A DNA stretch of 44,098 bases from Chthonomonas sp. UBA6659 (lineage in GTDB: Bacteria; Armatimonadota; Fimbriimonadia; Fimbriimonadales; Fimbriimonadaceae). The notes under the pieces are model-generated. The model had not been told where the DNA came from. It saw nothing but the letters and a program-made list of their open reading frames with translations, and made no database searches. Made by a program: the position numbers and the translations under genes. The stretch covers positions 15,455-59,552 of the forward strand of contig DKKT01000015.1 of NCBI GenBank assembly GCA_002455425.1, written 5' to 3'. Positions 1 to 7,782 of this stretch are shown piece by piece (positions within the stretch are counted from its first letter, which is position 1; each line of letters opens with the position of its first letter).

Positions 1-498
1 GCCTCGGCGAAGGACCAGTATCGGCGGGGGGCTACCTACGATCCGGCCTATGTGAAGATCGGGTACCCGCGCGGCGACGTCGCCGCCGATCGGGGCGTCT
101 GCACGGACGTCGTGATCCGCGCTCTCCGGGCCGCGGGGTACGACCTCCAGAAGCTGATTCACGAGGACATGAAAGCGGGCCGGTTTTCGTCCTACCCGAG
201 GCGTGAGCGAAGACCTGACCCGAACATCGATCACCGCCGTGTTCCAAACCAGATCTACTACTTCGGGCGATTCGGAAAGTCCCTGACCCGAGTCGTGAGC
301 GCGAAGACCTTGGATCAGTGGAAGCCCGGCGACATCGTCTATTGGAAGTTCGACAATGGGATCGACCACTGCGGCATCGTGAGCGACGAAAAGACACCTT
401 CCGGCCTCCCCCTGGTGATCCACAACTTGGGCGGCGTGCATCACGACGACGTGCTGACCGCGTGGAAAATCACGGGACATTTTCGCTTTCCGAAGTAA
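1..498 (+). CDS. DUF1287 family protein, 5'-truncated by window edge
   Basis: The frame is open from base 1, so the true start lies outside the window; a GTG at 52 is internal to the family alignment because residues before it (DPAYVKIGYP) already match. The family core is clear: YPRGDVAADRGVCTDVVIRA with its single Cys, the segment NIDHRRVPN, PGDIVYWK, HCGIVSD and VIHNLGG, ending in ITGHFRFPK. The Cys followed later by His resembles an NlpC/P60-like papain fold, which is how DUF1287 proteins are usually interpreted; the enzymatic activity is not established. Usually exported, but the signal region is not visible here. It is followed after 36 bases by the DapA-like gene in the same direction. 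Confidence 0.85.
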   Translation, partial: ASAKDQYRRGATYDPAYVKIGYPRGDVAADRGVCTDVVIRALRAAGYDLQKLIHEDMKAGRFSSYPRRERRPDPNIDHRRVPNQIYYFGRFGKSLTRVVSAKTLDQWKPGDIVYWKFDNGIDHCGIVSDEKTPSGLPLVIHNLGGVHHDDVLTAWKITGHFRFPK

Positions 499-534
499 CG
501 CGAACGGGTAAACCTCGGATGCAAGGAGCGCACG

Positions 535-1227
535 ATGGTCTCGATTCAAGGACACCTCGCCCCGATTCCGACCCCGTTCACGGACGATCTGTCCAACGTC
601 AGCGAGGTTCGCCTCGCACGGCTGATTCGGGCGTTGTCCCCGCGCGTCGCGGGATTCGTCGTCACCGCCCTGGCGGGTGAATTCACGACCCTGAGTTTCG
701 GCGAGCGGAAACAGGTCGTCGAGATCGTGGTTCGTGAAGCGCATGGCCAGCCTGTCCTCGCCCATGTGAGTTCGCTGAGCACGGCCGCGAGCCTCGATCT
801 CGCCCAGCATGCGAACCGCCATGGGGTGGCCGCATGCCTCCTGATGCCTCCCTATTACGGTAAGTTTCGCGGGGACGAGATTCGCGAGCATTTGGTGACC
901 CTGGCCCGGTTTGCGCAAGGACCGGTCTGGATGCTCGATCCCGACGGACAGATCGGTTCCGAAGCACTCGGAGGGTTACACGATCTTCCCGGAGTCGTCT
1001 TCGCCACCGGCCCGAGTTCGGACGAGTTCTCCTGCAATGGGGCTGAGGCTCATCCGAAGTCGGCCATGCCGGCGAGCATCGCCGGCGACGACGGCCTTTG
1101 GCATACCGAATCCTCCGTGGCCATCCTCAAGGCGGCGTGGGAGATGGCCGATCTCGACCTTGGGCCGTGCCGCGCGCCGCGAAGAATGTTGACCCCCGAA
1201 GCACGAGGCCGACTCAGAGCCGTCTGA
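535..1227 (+). CDS. DapA/NanA-family protein, short and lacking catalytic residues
   Basis: The first ~125 residues are a normal dihydrodipicolinate synthase/N-acetylneuraminate lyase TIM-barrel N-half: TPFTDD near residue 13, AGEFTTLSFGER near 48, VLAHVSS near 74 and LLMPPYYGKF near 102. The second half is degenerate. The position of the proton-relay Tyr (YNVP in enzymes) reads MLDP, and the Schiff-base Lys (usually GIKE) falls in VVFATGP, so both are missing. At 230 residues it is about 60 shorter than the ~290 usual. The start has a good Shine-Dalgarno, AGGAG six bases before ATG. Its stop overlaps the end of the convergent DUF1080 gene by 14 bases. It may be a decaying gene or a non-catalytic barrel; a real lyase is unlikely. 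Confidence 0.75.
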   Translation: MVSIQGHLAPIPTPFTDDLSNVSEVRLARLIRALSPRVAGFVVTALAGEFTTLSFGERKQVVEIVVREAHGQPVLAHVSSLSTAASLDLAQHANRHGVAACLLMPPYYGKFRGDEIREHLVTLARFAQGPVWMLDPDGQIGSEALGGLHDLPGVVFATGPSSDEFSCNGAEAHPKSAMPASIAGDDGLWHTESSVAILKAAWEMADLDLGPCRAPRRMLTPEARGRLRAV

Positions 1228-3661
1228 TTCTGAGATTGCGGAAGCTGACCAGGTTACCGTGGTCCTGGAGAGCGATTTTCCCTGCCTTTTGTTTTCCGTA
1301 GCCCGGCCGAACGAACTTGCTGTCAAGGACCCGCTTCTTCCAGTCCGCCCCGTCGATCTCGACCTCGTTGATGATCACCCCGTTCAGCCAGTAGGTGACC
1401 TTCTTGCCTTGGGCGACGATCCGGACTTCGTTCCAGAATCCGGCCGGTCGAACGGAGACCACCTTGCGTGCATACATCCCGTACTGGGAACCGGCCGACG
1501 TCATCGGACTCTTGCCGTCGTTGTGGCGTTCGTCGTCGAGTACCTGCATTTCGGGACCGGTCCACCAGACGGCATCACCCTCCTCGGCGACCCGATAGAA
1601 AATACCGCTGTTCGCCCCGGGGCTCGCCTTCCATTCGAGCCTCAAATCGAAGTCCTCGAACGCTTCCTTGGTGACGATGTCGCCATGGTCGTTGCCGGGG
1701 CTCACGCGAAGCTCGCCCTCCTGAACGGACCAGACACCCGGTATCCCGTCACGTTTGAAGCCTTTCCAGGCGTCCATCGTCTTGCCGTCGAAGAGAAGCT
1801 GGAATCCTTCCTTCTTCTCCTGGGCGGTGAGTGCGTTGGCCTTCCCGACTACGGGATCGACCTTGCCGGCGGTCCCCGACACGCGCTGGATGGTGATGGT
1901 ACTGTCCGTGGTCGAAAGGAGCCGACCGGTGGTGCTCGTCAGACCTGGATTCAAACGGAGATCGTAGCGATGTCGTGGCTTCAGATCCGGGATTTCGAGG
2001 AACACTTTTCGCCGGTCCGGCGCGATCGTAACGGATCGTGCCCAAATGGTCTCGCCGTCACCGGTCGCGGGTTCGGCGATCGCCTTGATTCGGTAGTCGC
2101 CCGGGCTGTGCCCGAGTCCCTCCCGCAAGGGCTCGGTGAACTCGATCTCGAGGCCGTTGGCAAGCGCACGGACGGCGAGGACCTCGAACGGGACACGGAA
2201 GTTGTAGCGGAGCCGACCGATCTCCGAACTCCCTTCTCCCCAGGTGTAGAGGGTCTTCTTCGGTCCCCAGAGGAAGCCGTTCGCCGAGGTCCGGGAACCC
2301 CCCATGCTTAGGGTCGTGCCCTGCACCGTGCCATCGGTCTCCTGCAAGGCGACCCGCACCGTGCTCCCGGAGAGTGACTCGCCGACGATCACCTGGCCCT
2401 GATAAGGTCCGACGTCGAGAACGGTCGGCTGGACCGGTCCGGCATCGCCTTTTCCTGGCGGGAGCCACGCCACCGTCGAGACGCGCTCGCCATCGAAGAC
2501 GACCAAGCGGGCGCCACCCGAGTCTGCGACCGTGAGCAGCAGACTTTCCGAGGGTCCGACCCCGATCCCGCGAGGGACGCCGGGCAACTCGACAACGGTC
2601 GTTTGCGCTCCGGTCGGCTCGATGGCGATCATGCGCCCTCCCGGAGTCCCTTGGGTGTGAAGGGGGAGCGGAACCAGAAAACGACCCTTCCACGCGGCGA
2701 GTCCCACCGGCAAATCGGCAAAGCCGCGAGCAATCGCAAAGTACTCATCGGACACGTCGTCGCCGTCGTGATCCTTGAGCAAAGTCAACTCGTCCCGCTG
2801 CATGACGTAGATCCGTCCGTCGACCACCTGGAGTCCGACGGGATTGGCGAGACCGGTCGCGATCGTTCGAGTCCGAAGCCGAACCGGATCGGGACCTTCG
2901 AGCCCGGCAACGAGGCTGACGCTTCCATCCGCCGTCACGACGGCGAGGCTTCCATCAGGCATGAAGTCCATGCCTCGGATGTCCGCTCGGACGTCCGGCA
3001 GTTCGATCTTCGTCGCATCGAAGGCGGGATGGGGATCAGGAAGCTGGGAAGTGGACGAACCACCCATACGGGTGATACGGACCGCCGGCATCGCCTCGGG
3101 ACCGATCGGCGGGACCTTGTACGTCGAAGTTACGATCGTCTTGTCGGCGCTCAGCCAGACGGTGGATGGGGTCACTTGACCGCCTTCGATCCGCGCACCC
3201 GATTCGGGCTTTGCCAGAACAAGGCCGACCGATTCGTTGCGGCCAAGACCTCGCACCGTGAACGTGCGGATCAGGTCGAGGCGGTTATCCAGGCGTTCGG
3301 CGACGCTCGGCGTCTCGTAGACCCACACCTCTTTGTTGGGCATTGGGACTCGATACTGAAGACGAACGAGGCCGTCGACGAAGCGGTACCCCTTGTATTC
3401 GATCTTCGCCTCTATCTCTCGGTCGCCCTGGCGGAGGAGCCAAGCCCGTGGCGAGGTTGCCGACTCCAGAGCCTCCTTGCCGCCCCGGACGGACACCAGG
3501 GTGCCTGTACTCGGGTCATAAGTGACGGCAAGTCGTGGGTGAAGCCGGATGGCCAAGCTCTTCTCTTCGCGGGCCACGGTCGGGCGCGTGGGTTGAGCCT
3601 TGAGCAGAGGCGTGGCCATGTCGCCGGGTGAAGCGAGAGCGATCAGAATCGCGAAGTACAT
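1214..3661 (-). CDS. Secreted protein with beta-propeller-like region and C-terminal DUF1080
   Basis: 815 residues. A short hydrophobic N-terminus (MYFAILIALASPGDMA) looks like an export signal. Residues ~220-480 contain repeated short strands such as GMDFMPDGSLAVVTADG, NPVGLQVVDGRIYVM and PRGIGVGPSESLLLTVADSG, typical of sugar-dehydrogenase/NHL-like beta-propellers. The last ~190 residues are DUF1080 (3-keto-disaccharide hydrolase fold): FQLLFDGKTMDAWKG, GANSGIFYRV, GPEMQVLDDERH and FWNEVRIVAQGKKVTYWLNG. Such fusions are common in planctomycete-like bacteria and act in extracytoplasmic carbohydrate turnover by family analogy; the substrate cannot be read. A CACAAT hexamer ends six bases before the ATG, supporting this start and a leaderless message. 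Confidence 0.8.
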   Translation of the reverse strand: MYFAILIALASPGDMATPLLKAQPTRPTVAREEKSLAIRLHPRLAVTYDPSTGTLVSVRGGKEALESATSPRAWLLRQGDREIEAKIEYKGYRFVDGLVRLQYRVPMPNKEVWVYETPSVAERLDNRLDLIRTFTVRGLGRNESVGLVLAKPESGARIEGGQVTPSTVWLSADKTIVTSTYKVPPIGPEAMPAVRITRMGGSSTSQLPDPHPAFDATKIELPDVRADIRGMDFMPDGSLAVVTADGSVSLVAGLEGPDPVRLRTRTIATGLANPVGLQVVDGRIYVMQRDELTLLKDHDGDDVSDEYFAIARGFADLPVGLAAWKGRFLVPLPLHTQGTPGGRMIAIEPTGAQTTVVELPGVPRGIGVGPSESLLLTVADSGGARLVVFDGERVSTVAWLPPGKGDAGPVQPTVLDVGPYQGQVIVGESLSGSTVRVALQETDGTVQGTTLSMGGSRTSANGFLWGPKKTLYTWGEGSSEIGRLRYNFRVPFEVLAVRALANGLEIEFTEPLREGLGHSPGDYRIKAIAEPATGDGETIWARSVTIAPDRRKVFLEIPDLKPRHRYDLRLNPGLTSTTGRLLSTTDSTITIQRVSGTAGKVDPVVGKANALTAQEKKEGFQLLFDGKTMDAWKGFKRDGIPGVWSVQEGELRVSPGNDHGDIVTKEAFEDFDLRLEWKASPGANSGIFYRVAEEGDAVWWTGPEMQVLDDERHNDGKSPMTSAGSQYGMYARKVVSVRPAGFWNEVRIVAQGKKVTYWLNGVIINEVEIDGADWKKRVLDSKFVRPGYGKQKAGKIALQDHGNLVSFRNLRIRRL

Positions 3662-3667
3662 GGTGTC

Positions 3668-3673
3668 ATTGTG
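3668..3673 (-). promoter_or_regulatory. -10-like CACAAT, leaderless start of DUF1080 gene
   Basis: On the minus strand CACAAT is followed by six bases (GACACC) and the ATG at 3661. With the usual 6-8 base distance to the transcription start this predicts a message beginning at or next to the start codon. No Shine-Dalgarno is visible. Confidence 0.45.
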
Positions 3674-3704
3674 CGCGTTCTGGCGTGGCGATGGCCTTGC
3701 GCGC

Positions 3705-4355
3705 TCAAGCCCTCACCGCCGAGACGAAGGCGTCGAGGAGGTGCAGGTCGAGCCGCCCGGTTGATCGCACGCCCGAACACACATCGACTCCGTACGGTCG
3801 CACAAGGTCGATCGCCTCGCGGACGTTTTTCGGATTGAGTCCTCCGGCCAGGAACAGCGGCCGATCGATGGACTCTCGAATCCGTCGACTCACTTCCCAA
3901 TCGTGGGTGCGGCCTGTGCCCCCCAGTTCCTTTACCGCGAGGAGTGGGTTGCCCGAGTCCAGGAGGACGGCGTCGACGAACGGCGCGCAGGCTACGGCAT
4001 GATCGACTGCTTCGGGGCCAAGGACGTGAACCACTTGGATCAACTGGGTCTCGGGAAGAAGCTCGCGCAGCTGTACGAGTTCACGAGGTGCGACGGCATC
4101 CACGAGTTGGAGGCCCGTGCTCGGACAGCGTCGGTGGAGTTCGGCGATCGCCACCGCAGACTGCAGCGCGGTCAACAGAAATGTGTCAACCGAGCGATCG
4201 ACGTGTCCGAGGATGTCGGCGATGACCGAATCGGGAATCGGTCCGGGTCCGCTCGGCATCGCCGATACGAGCCCGAGTACGTCGGCACCACGAGAAAGGG
4301 CGAGCTCGGCTTCGTCGGTTCCGGCAATGCAGCAGACTTTGATTCGGGTTCGCAT
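3705..4355 (-). CDS. trpF: Phosphoribosylanthranilate isomerase
   Basis: 216 residues from ATG 4355; an in-frame ATG at 4394 would add 13 residues before the conserved first strand. Converts N-(5-phosphoribosyl)anthranilate to CdRP in tryptophan biosynthesis. The N-terminus IKVCCIAGTDEAELAL matches the family KxCG(I/L) strand with the catalytic-base Cys, followed by GADVLGLV and MPSGPGPI. The acid Asp is in VDAVLLDSGNP, and the phosphate-binding C-terminal part is FLAGGLNPKNVREAI with VDVCSGV. The second Cys of KVCC replaces the usual Gly. It stands alone, away from other trp genes, divergent from ilvE across 71 bases. Confidence 0.85.
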   Translation of the reverse strand: MRTRIKVCCIAGTDEAELALSRGADVLGLVSAMPSGPGPIPDSVIADILGHVDRSVDTFLLTALQSAVAIAELHRRCPSTGLQLVDAVAPRELVQLRELLPETQLIQVVHVLGPEAVDHAVACAPFVDAVLLDSGNPLLAVKELGGTGRTHDWEVSRRIRESIDRPLFLAGGLNPKNVREAIDLVRPYGVDVCSGVRSTGRLDLHLLDAFVSAVRA

Positions 4356-4414
4356 CGTGTCCAGTGTTCCCGATCCCAGCATCACGGGTCTCACCGGCTT
4401 GAAGGCCGCGCCGG

Positions 4415-4420
4415 TACAAT
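4415..4420 (+). promoter_or_regulatory. -10 TACAAT, leaderless start of ilvE
   Basis: TACAAT, six bases (CGATCC), then the ATG of ilvE at 4427. No Shine-Dalgarno is present between them. It lies in the 71-base divergent region shared with trpF. Confidence 0.55.
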
Positions 4421-4426
4421 CGATCC

Positions 4427-5299
4427 ATGCCGAAACTCGTCTGGCTCAACGGCACCGTGTCGCCGCTCGAGACCGCCACGGTCAGCGTCGCGGACCACGC
4501 CCACCTTTACGGAGACGGGCTCTTCGAGGGCATCCGATTCTACGATCGGAAGATCTTCCAGCTCGATCCTCACCTCGACCGGCTCTACCATGGCATCGCC
4601 TACATGAAGATGGAGATGCATATTCCGAAGAGCGAGCTGAGGGCGATCATCCTCGACACCTGTCGTCAGGCGGATCTCGACAACGGCTACATTCGCCTCA
4701 ACGTCACACGAGGCACCGGACTCGGACTCGACCCAAAGAACATCAACCGGACGGCGAACGTCATGGTGATGATCTCAACTCTTGCGCTCTATGCCCCGGA
4801 GATGTACGACGTCGGCTTGCATGTCGTGACCACGTCGTATCGGGTCTACCCTCCCGATGGTCTCGACCCGAGACTGAAGTGCATCGGACGGTACGCGACG
4901 AACATCCTCGCCAAGATGGAAGCGAACCGTCAGGGCGCCGGCGAAGGGCTGATGCTCAACGCCCAAGGGTTTGTGGCCGAGTGTACGGGCGACAATCTCT
5001 TCCTTGTCCACAACCGGGTCATCCGCACGCCACACCCGTCATCGGGGATTCTGAAAGGCGTGACCCGTGACACCGTCATCGAGCTTGCCCAGGGAGCCGG
5101 CTACGAAGTTCGCGAGGAGATGCTGACGCCGTTCGACATTCACAGCGCGGACGAAGCGTTCCTGACCGGTACCGCCGCGGAGGTCATCCCGATGGTTTCG
5201 CTGGACACTCAGCCGATCGGCTGCGGCAAGCCGGGCGAAGTCACGCTCGACCTGATCTCCCGCTTCCGCGAGCACTTGAAGCACGGTACGCCGTTCTGA
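4427..5299 (+). CDS. ilvE: Branched-chain amino acid aminotransferase (class IV)
   Basis: 290 residues, normal length. PLP enzyme that transfers amino groups between Leu/Ile/Val and 2-oxoglutarate in the cytoplasm. Class IV landmarks: DHAHLYGDGLFEGIRFYD (residues 23-40), PLP Lys151 in DPRLKCIGRY, GEGLMLNAQGFVAECTGDN and FLTGTAAEVIPM. The LKxxxRY context fits IlvE rather than D-alanine transaminase or aminodeoxychorismate lyase, though class IV specificity is hard to fix from sequence. trmD follows after four bases, so the two are probably co-transcribed. Confidence 0.88.
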   Translation: MPKLVWLNGTVSPLETATVSVADHAHLYGDGLFEGIRFYDRKIFQLDPHLDRLYHGIAYMKMEMHIPKSELRAIILDTCRQADLDNGYIRLNVTRGTGLGLDPKNINRTANVMVMISTLALYAPEMYDVGLHVVTTSYRVYPPDGLDPRLKCIGRYATNILAKMEANRQGAGEGLMLNAQGFVAECTGDNLFLVHNRVIRTPHPSSGILKGVTRDTVIELAQGAGYEVREEMLTPFDIHSADEAFLTGTAAEVIPMVSLDTQPIGCGKPGEVTLDLISRFREHLKHGTPF

Positions 5300-5303
5300 G
5301 CCC

Positions 5304-6059
5304 ATGCTCCGGGTGGATTTCGTCAGTCTCTTCCCGGAGCTGATCCTGCCTGCCCTCGGGCACAGCATTCTGTTGCGGGCAAAGGAAGCCGGGCAGGTCG
5401 CGTTTCGGTGCGCCAACCCACGAGACTTCGCCGAGGATGCCCACCGAACGGTCGATCACCCACCGTTCGGCGGTGGTGCGGGCATGGTCCTGATGGCGCC
5501 TCTCGTGGCGAAGGCGGTGCGCTCGCTCGATCCGGTTGACGGAGCCGCCGTCATCCTCACCGATCCGAGCGGCGAGCGTTTCTGCCAGCGCCACGCTCGC
5601 GAACTCGCATCTCGGCCCCAAGTCGTGTTCCTATGCGGCCACTATGGCGGCGTTGACGATCGAGTGCGGCAGCGGTACGCGACCCAGGTCTTCAGCATTG
5701 GGGACTTCGTCCTTACGGGCGGGGAATTGCCCGCGCTCGTGATGGCCGATGCGGTCGTGCGACTGATCCCCGGAGTGCTGGGCGATCCCGAAAGCCTGGT
5801 CAACGAGGCGCATACCGAGGGCCTGCTCGGCTATCCGCAGTTCACCAAACCACGCGGCTTCGAAGGAGCATCCGTGCCCGATGTGCTGCTTTCCGGGGAC
5901 CATGGCGCGATCGCTCGATGGCGGCGGCGCCAAGCGCTCTTGGCCACGCGCCGACTTCGTCCTGATCTTTTCGCGACCGCTCCGCTGACGCGGAACGACC
6001 TCAAGCTTCTGGACGAGCCGATCCTGGACGTTAGTCCGGAGGCTGAAGATACGGACTGA
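5304..6059 (+). CDS. trmD: tRNA (guanine-37-N1)-methyltransferase
   Basis: 251 residues, family-normal. SPOUT methyltransferase using S-adenosylmethionine to make m1G37 next to the anticodon, preventing +1 frameshifting. Visible: VDFVSLFPEL at the N-terminus, DFAEDAHRTVDHPPFGGGAGMV, trefoil-knot elements SIGDFVLTGGELPAL and MADAVVRLIPGVLG with the catalytic Asp, then the C-terminal tRNA-binding part with YTKP-like FTKPRGFEG. One oddity: the usual CG(R/H)YEGxDxR reads CGHYGGVDDR, so the Glu is Gly115. No Shine-Dalgarno; four bases after the ilvE stop, so translation is probably coupled. Its end overlaps the convergent gene by 29 bases. rpsP, rimM and rplS, frequent partners, are absent. Confidence 0.93.
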   Translation: MLRVDFVSLFPELILPALGHSILLRAKEAGQVAFRCANPRDFAEDAHRTVDHPPFGGGAGMVLMAPLVAKAVRSLDPVDGAAVILTDPSGERFCQRHARELASRPQVVFLCGHYGGVDDRVRQRYATQVFSIGDFVLTGGELPALVMADAVVRLIPGVLGDPESLVNEAHTEGLLGYPQFTKPRGFEGASVPDVLLSGDHGAIARWRRRQALLATRRLRPDLFATAPLTRNDLKLLDEPILDVSPEAEDTD

Positions 6060-6525
6060 ACTTGGTGCTCGGCATATGTGTAACCTCGGCCAGCCTGCTG
6101 ATCAGGTAGCCGAGCGCGTCACCGTACTCCTTCAGCGTGACCGACTCGCCTTTTGCCGTTGCGAGCGGCCCGAGCGGAGCGATGAATCCGCCTCTGACAA
6201 GAGCGATGAGCTTCGTGCGCAGCGCGTCAGGCAGCTTCGCCAGTCGTTTCTCATCGAACCGCAGCGGTCGGGGCCGAATCTTGAACTTCGGCCGTAGCGT
6301 CTCAACCAACGCGGCGAACCGCTCGATGGTAAAGCGTCGCGTCGTCGGTTCGCCGTCACCGAGCATCTTGCCCGACGGCTTCGGTGGCGGCATCTTGAGC
6401 ACCGCTCGGAAGTGTTTCTCGGTTTGGAGCAGCGTCCCGCGCACTTCTCCTTGAGTCACCGGTTCGTTCTGGGCACAGGCGAGACTGGTATGGCAGACCA
6501 GGAGGAGGCACAGCAGGCGGCGCAT
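6031..6525 (-). CDS. Small exported protein of unknown function
   Basis: 164 residues with a typical signal peptide MRRLLCLLLVCHTSLACAQ, probably cut after AQ. The mature part is basic and mostly helical. Two segments, VTQGEVRGTLLQTEK and KLIALVRGGFIAPLGPL with ESVTLKEYGDALGYLISRL, vaguely recall S-layer-homology helices, but conserved SLH residues are not convincing. A CATAAT hexamer six bases upstream supports the start at 6525. Its last 29 bases are antisense to the end of trmD. Confidence 0.6.
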   Translation of the reverse strand: MRRLLCLLLVCHTSLACAQNEPVTQGEVRGTLLQTEKHFRAVLKMPPPKPSGKMLGDGEPTTRRFTIERFAALVETLRPKFKIRPRPLRFDEKRLAKLPDALRTKLIALVRGGFIAPLGPLATAKGESVTLKEYGDALGYLISRLAEVTHMPSTKFSPYLQPPD

Positions 6526-6531
6526 GGGCCC

Positions 6532-6537
6532 ATTATG
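6532..6537 (-). promoter_or_regulatory. -10-like CATAAT, leaderless start of exported protein gene
   Basis: Minus strand: CATAAT, six bases (GGGCCC), ATG at 6525. It sits only two bases from the stop of the upstream co-directional lipoprotein gene, so the small gene can have its own start despite the tight packing. Confidence 0.45.
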
Positions 6538-6538
6538 G

Positions 6539-7765
6539 CTATGAAGTGCCTTCGAGGGTCATATCCGGCGAACCCCCTGCTTCGTCCGACTCGCCGCCGT
6601 CATCGCGCAGATCGGCCCCGATGCTGTACAGACGGTAGTCGATGCCCGAGGCACGGTAGACGAACCGTCGACCGCTGTACGGATCGAGGGTCAAGTCGGC
6701 AGGGAACACGGAGAGCGACTTGGGCGCGGTTCGGTTTTCCCGGATCGCACGGTGGATGAAGCATTCGAGTATGAAGAGCCTGGTCTTGGCCAACGTCCGA
6801 TCGCTGACCTGGAGAATGGCCCGCGCACCACGGAAGAAGTGTCGCGCGAAGCGTCGCCAGGCACGACCTTCGCTCGGTGGCAGCGGGAGCGCACCTCGGG
6901 CTGCCACCGGCTTCTCCGCGACCGACTTGAGAAGATCGATTTCCGGATCAATCTCGCCCGCGAATCGGCGGAAGTAGTCCTCCCGTTTGGAACCGTCCTT
7001 CGTCTTCAATTCGATGAGGTACTCGACCGCCTCGCGTCCATCGACGTCGAGCCCCTGCCGGAGCGGGCTCCACGTGCCTTTCGAGTAGCTATCCTGGACG
7101 AACTGGACCGCAGCCAACATCGACCGCCTCTCTTGATCCAGTGTCCGCTCGATTGACGGACGCGCGCGGAGCGCGGCGGTCAGACCGTTCCCGAGACGGG
7201 TGAGTTGCTCGGCGGACAACGTCGAGAGGCTGGGAGCCATGGCTTGACGCGCCTCGTCGACGATCCCGAAACCTAGCGAGGCATCACCGGCATTGCCCTG
7301 GGTGAGAAGGTAACCGAATCGAGTGGCGACGAGGGTGTTCGTGATCGCATCGTCCGCGTGACCGTCCGCGACGCAGGTCTCGACCCGCCATACCAAGCAG
7401 CGTCCGAGGAGCCGCCAGCCACGATGCCCGGAGGCGACTTCGAACGGGAATCGGGAGCGGTCAGGGAAGGGGATAGGTTTCTCGACCAACTTGGCAAGCC
7501 GGCCCAATGGCTTTCCCAGTGCCTGGAGCACGGCGCGTCGGTCAGCAGGCCGAAAGGCGATCCGATCCTTGAACGCGGGAGCGAGCTGCTCGGCTTGGTC
7601 GGCGAGGCCGAGAAGGTCGCTGAAGGGCTGCGAGCGTGTCTCGACCGAAGGGGTGTACCACGTGGGAAACGGGGGCGCGGGAGCGCGACTGCACCCTCCG
7701 AGGACGCACAAGAGTACGGCCCCTCGGAGCAACGCCGAACTCCGTTTCAGCGCCGCAGCCTGCAC
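6539..7765 (-). CDS. Lipoprotein of unknown function
   Basis: 408 residues starting at GTG 7765. The N-terminus has a lipobox, AVLLCVLGGCS, so a lipid-anchored Cys near residue 25 is likely. The body is helical and rich in Arg/Leu. The C-terminal stretch LDPYSGRRFVYRASG followed by YRLYSIGADLRDDGG resembles the closing motif of pseudopilin-like secreted proteins (DPxxG...YSxGxDxxDDGG). No enzyme motif seen. TACTAT six bases before GTG supports this start. Confidence 0.65.
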   Translation of the reverse strand: MQAAALKRSSALLRGAVLLCVLGGCSRAPAPPFPTWYTPSVETRSQPFSDLLGLADQAEQLAPAFKDRIAFRPADRRAVLQALGKPLGRLAKLVEKPIPFPDRSRFPFEVASGHRGWRLLGRCLVWRVETCVADGHADDAITNTLVATRFGYLLTQGNAGDASLGFGIVDEARQAMAPSLSTLSAEQLTRLGNGLTAALRARPSIERTLDQERRSMLAAVQFVQDSYSKGTWSPLRQGLDVDGREAVEYLIELKTKDGSKREDYFRRFAGEIDPEIDLLKSVAEKPVAARGALPLPPSEGRAWRRFARHFFRGARAILQVSDRTLAKTRLFILECFIHRAIRENRTAPKSLSVFPADLTLDPYSGRRFVYRASGIDYRLYSIGADLRDDGGESDEAGGSPDMTLEGTS

Positions 7766-7771
7766 ACCGGG

Positions 7772-7777
7772 ATAGTA
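7772..7777 (-). promoter_or_regulatory. -10-like TACTAT, leaderless start of lipoprotein gene
   Basis: Minus strand: TACTAT, six bases (CCCGGT), GTG at 7765. It lies in the 17-base gap after the upstream PLP-enzyme gene (stop at 7783). Confidence 0.42.
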
Positions 7778-7782
7778 CCGCC

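Noticed and set aside
1259..3631. Long plus-strand open frames opposite the DUF1080 gene
   Set aside because: No recognisable domain; the minus-strand DUF1080 and propeller motifs explain the region.
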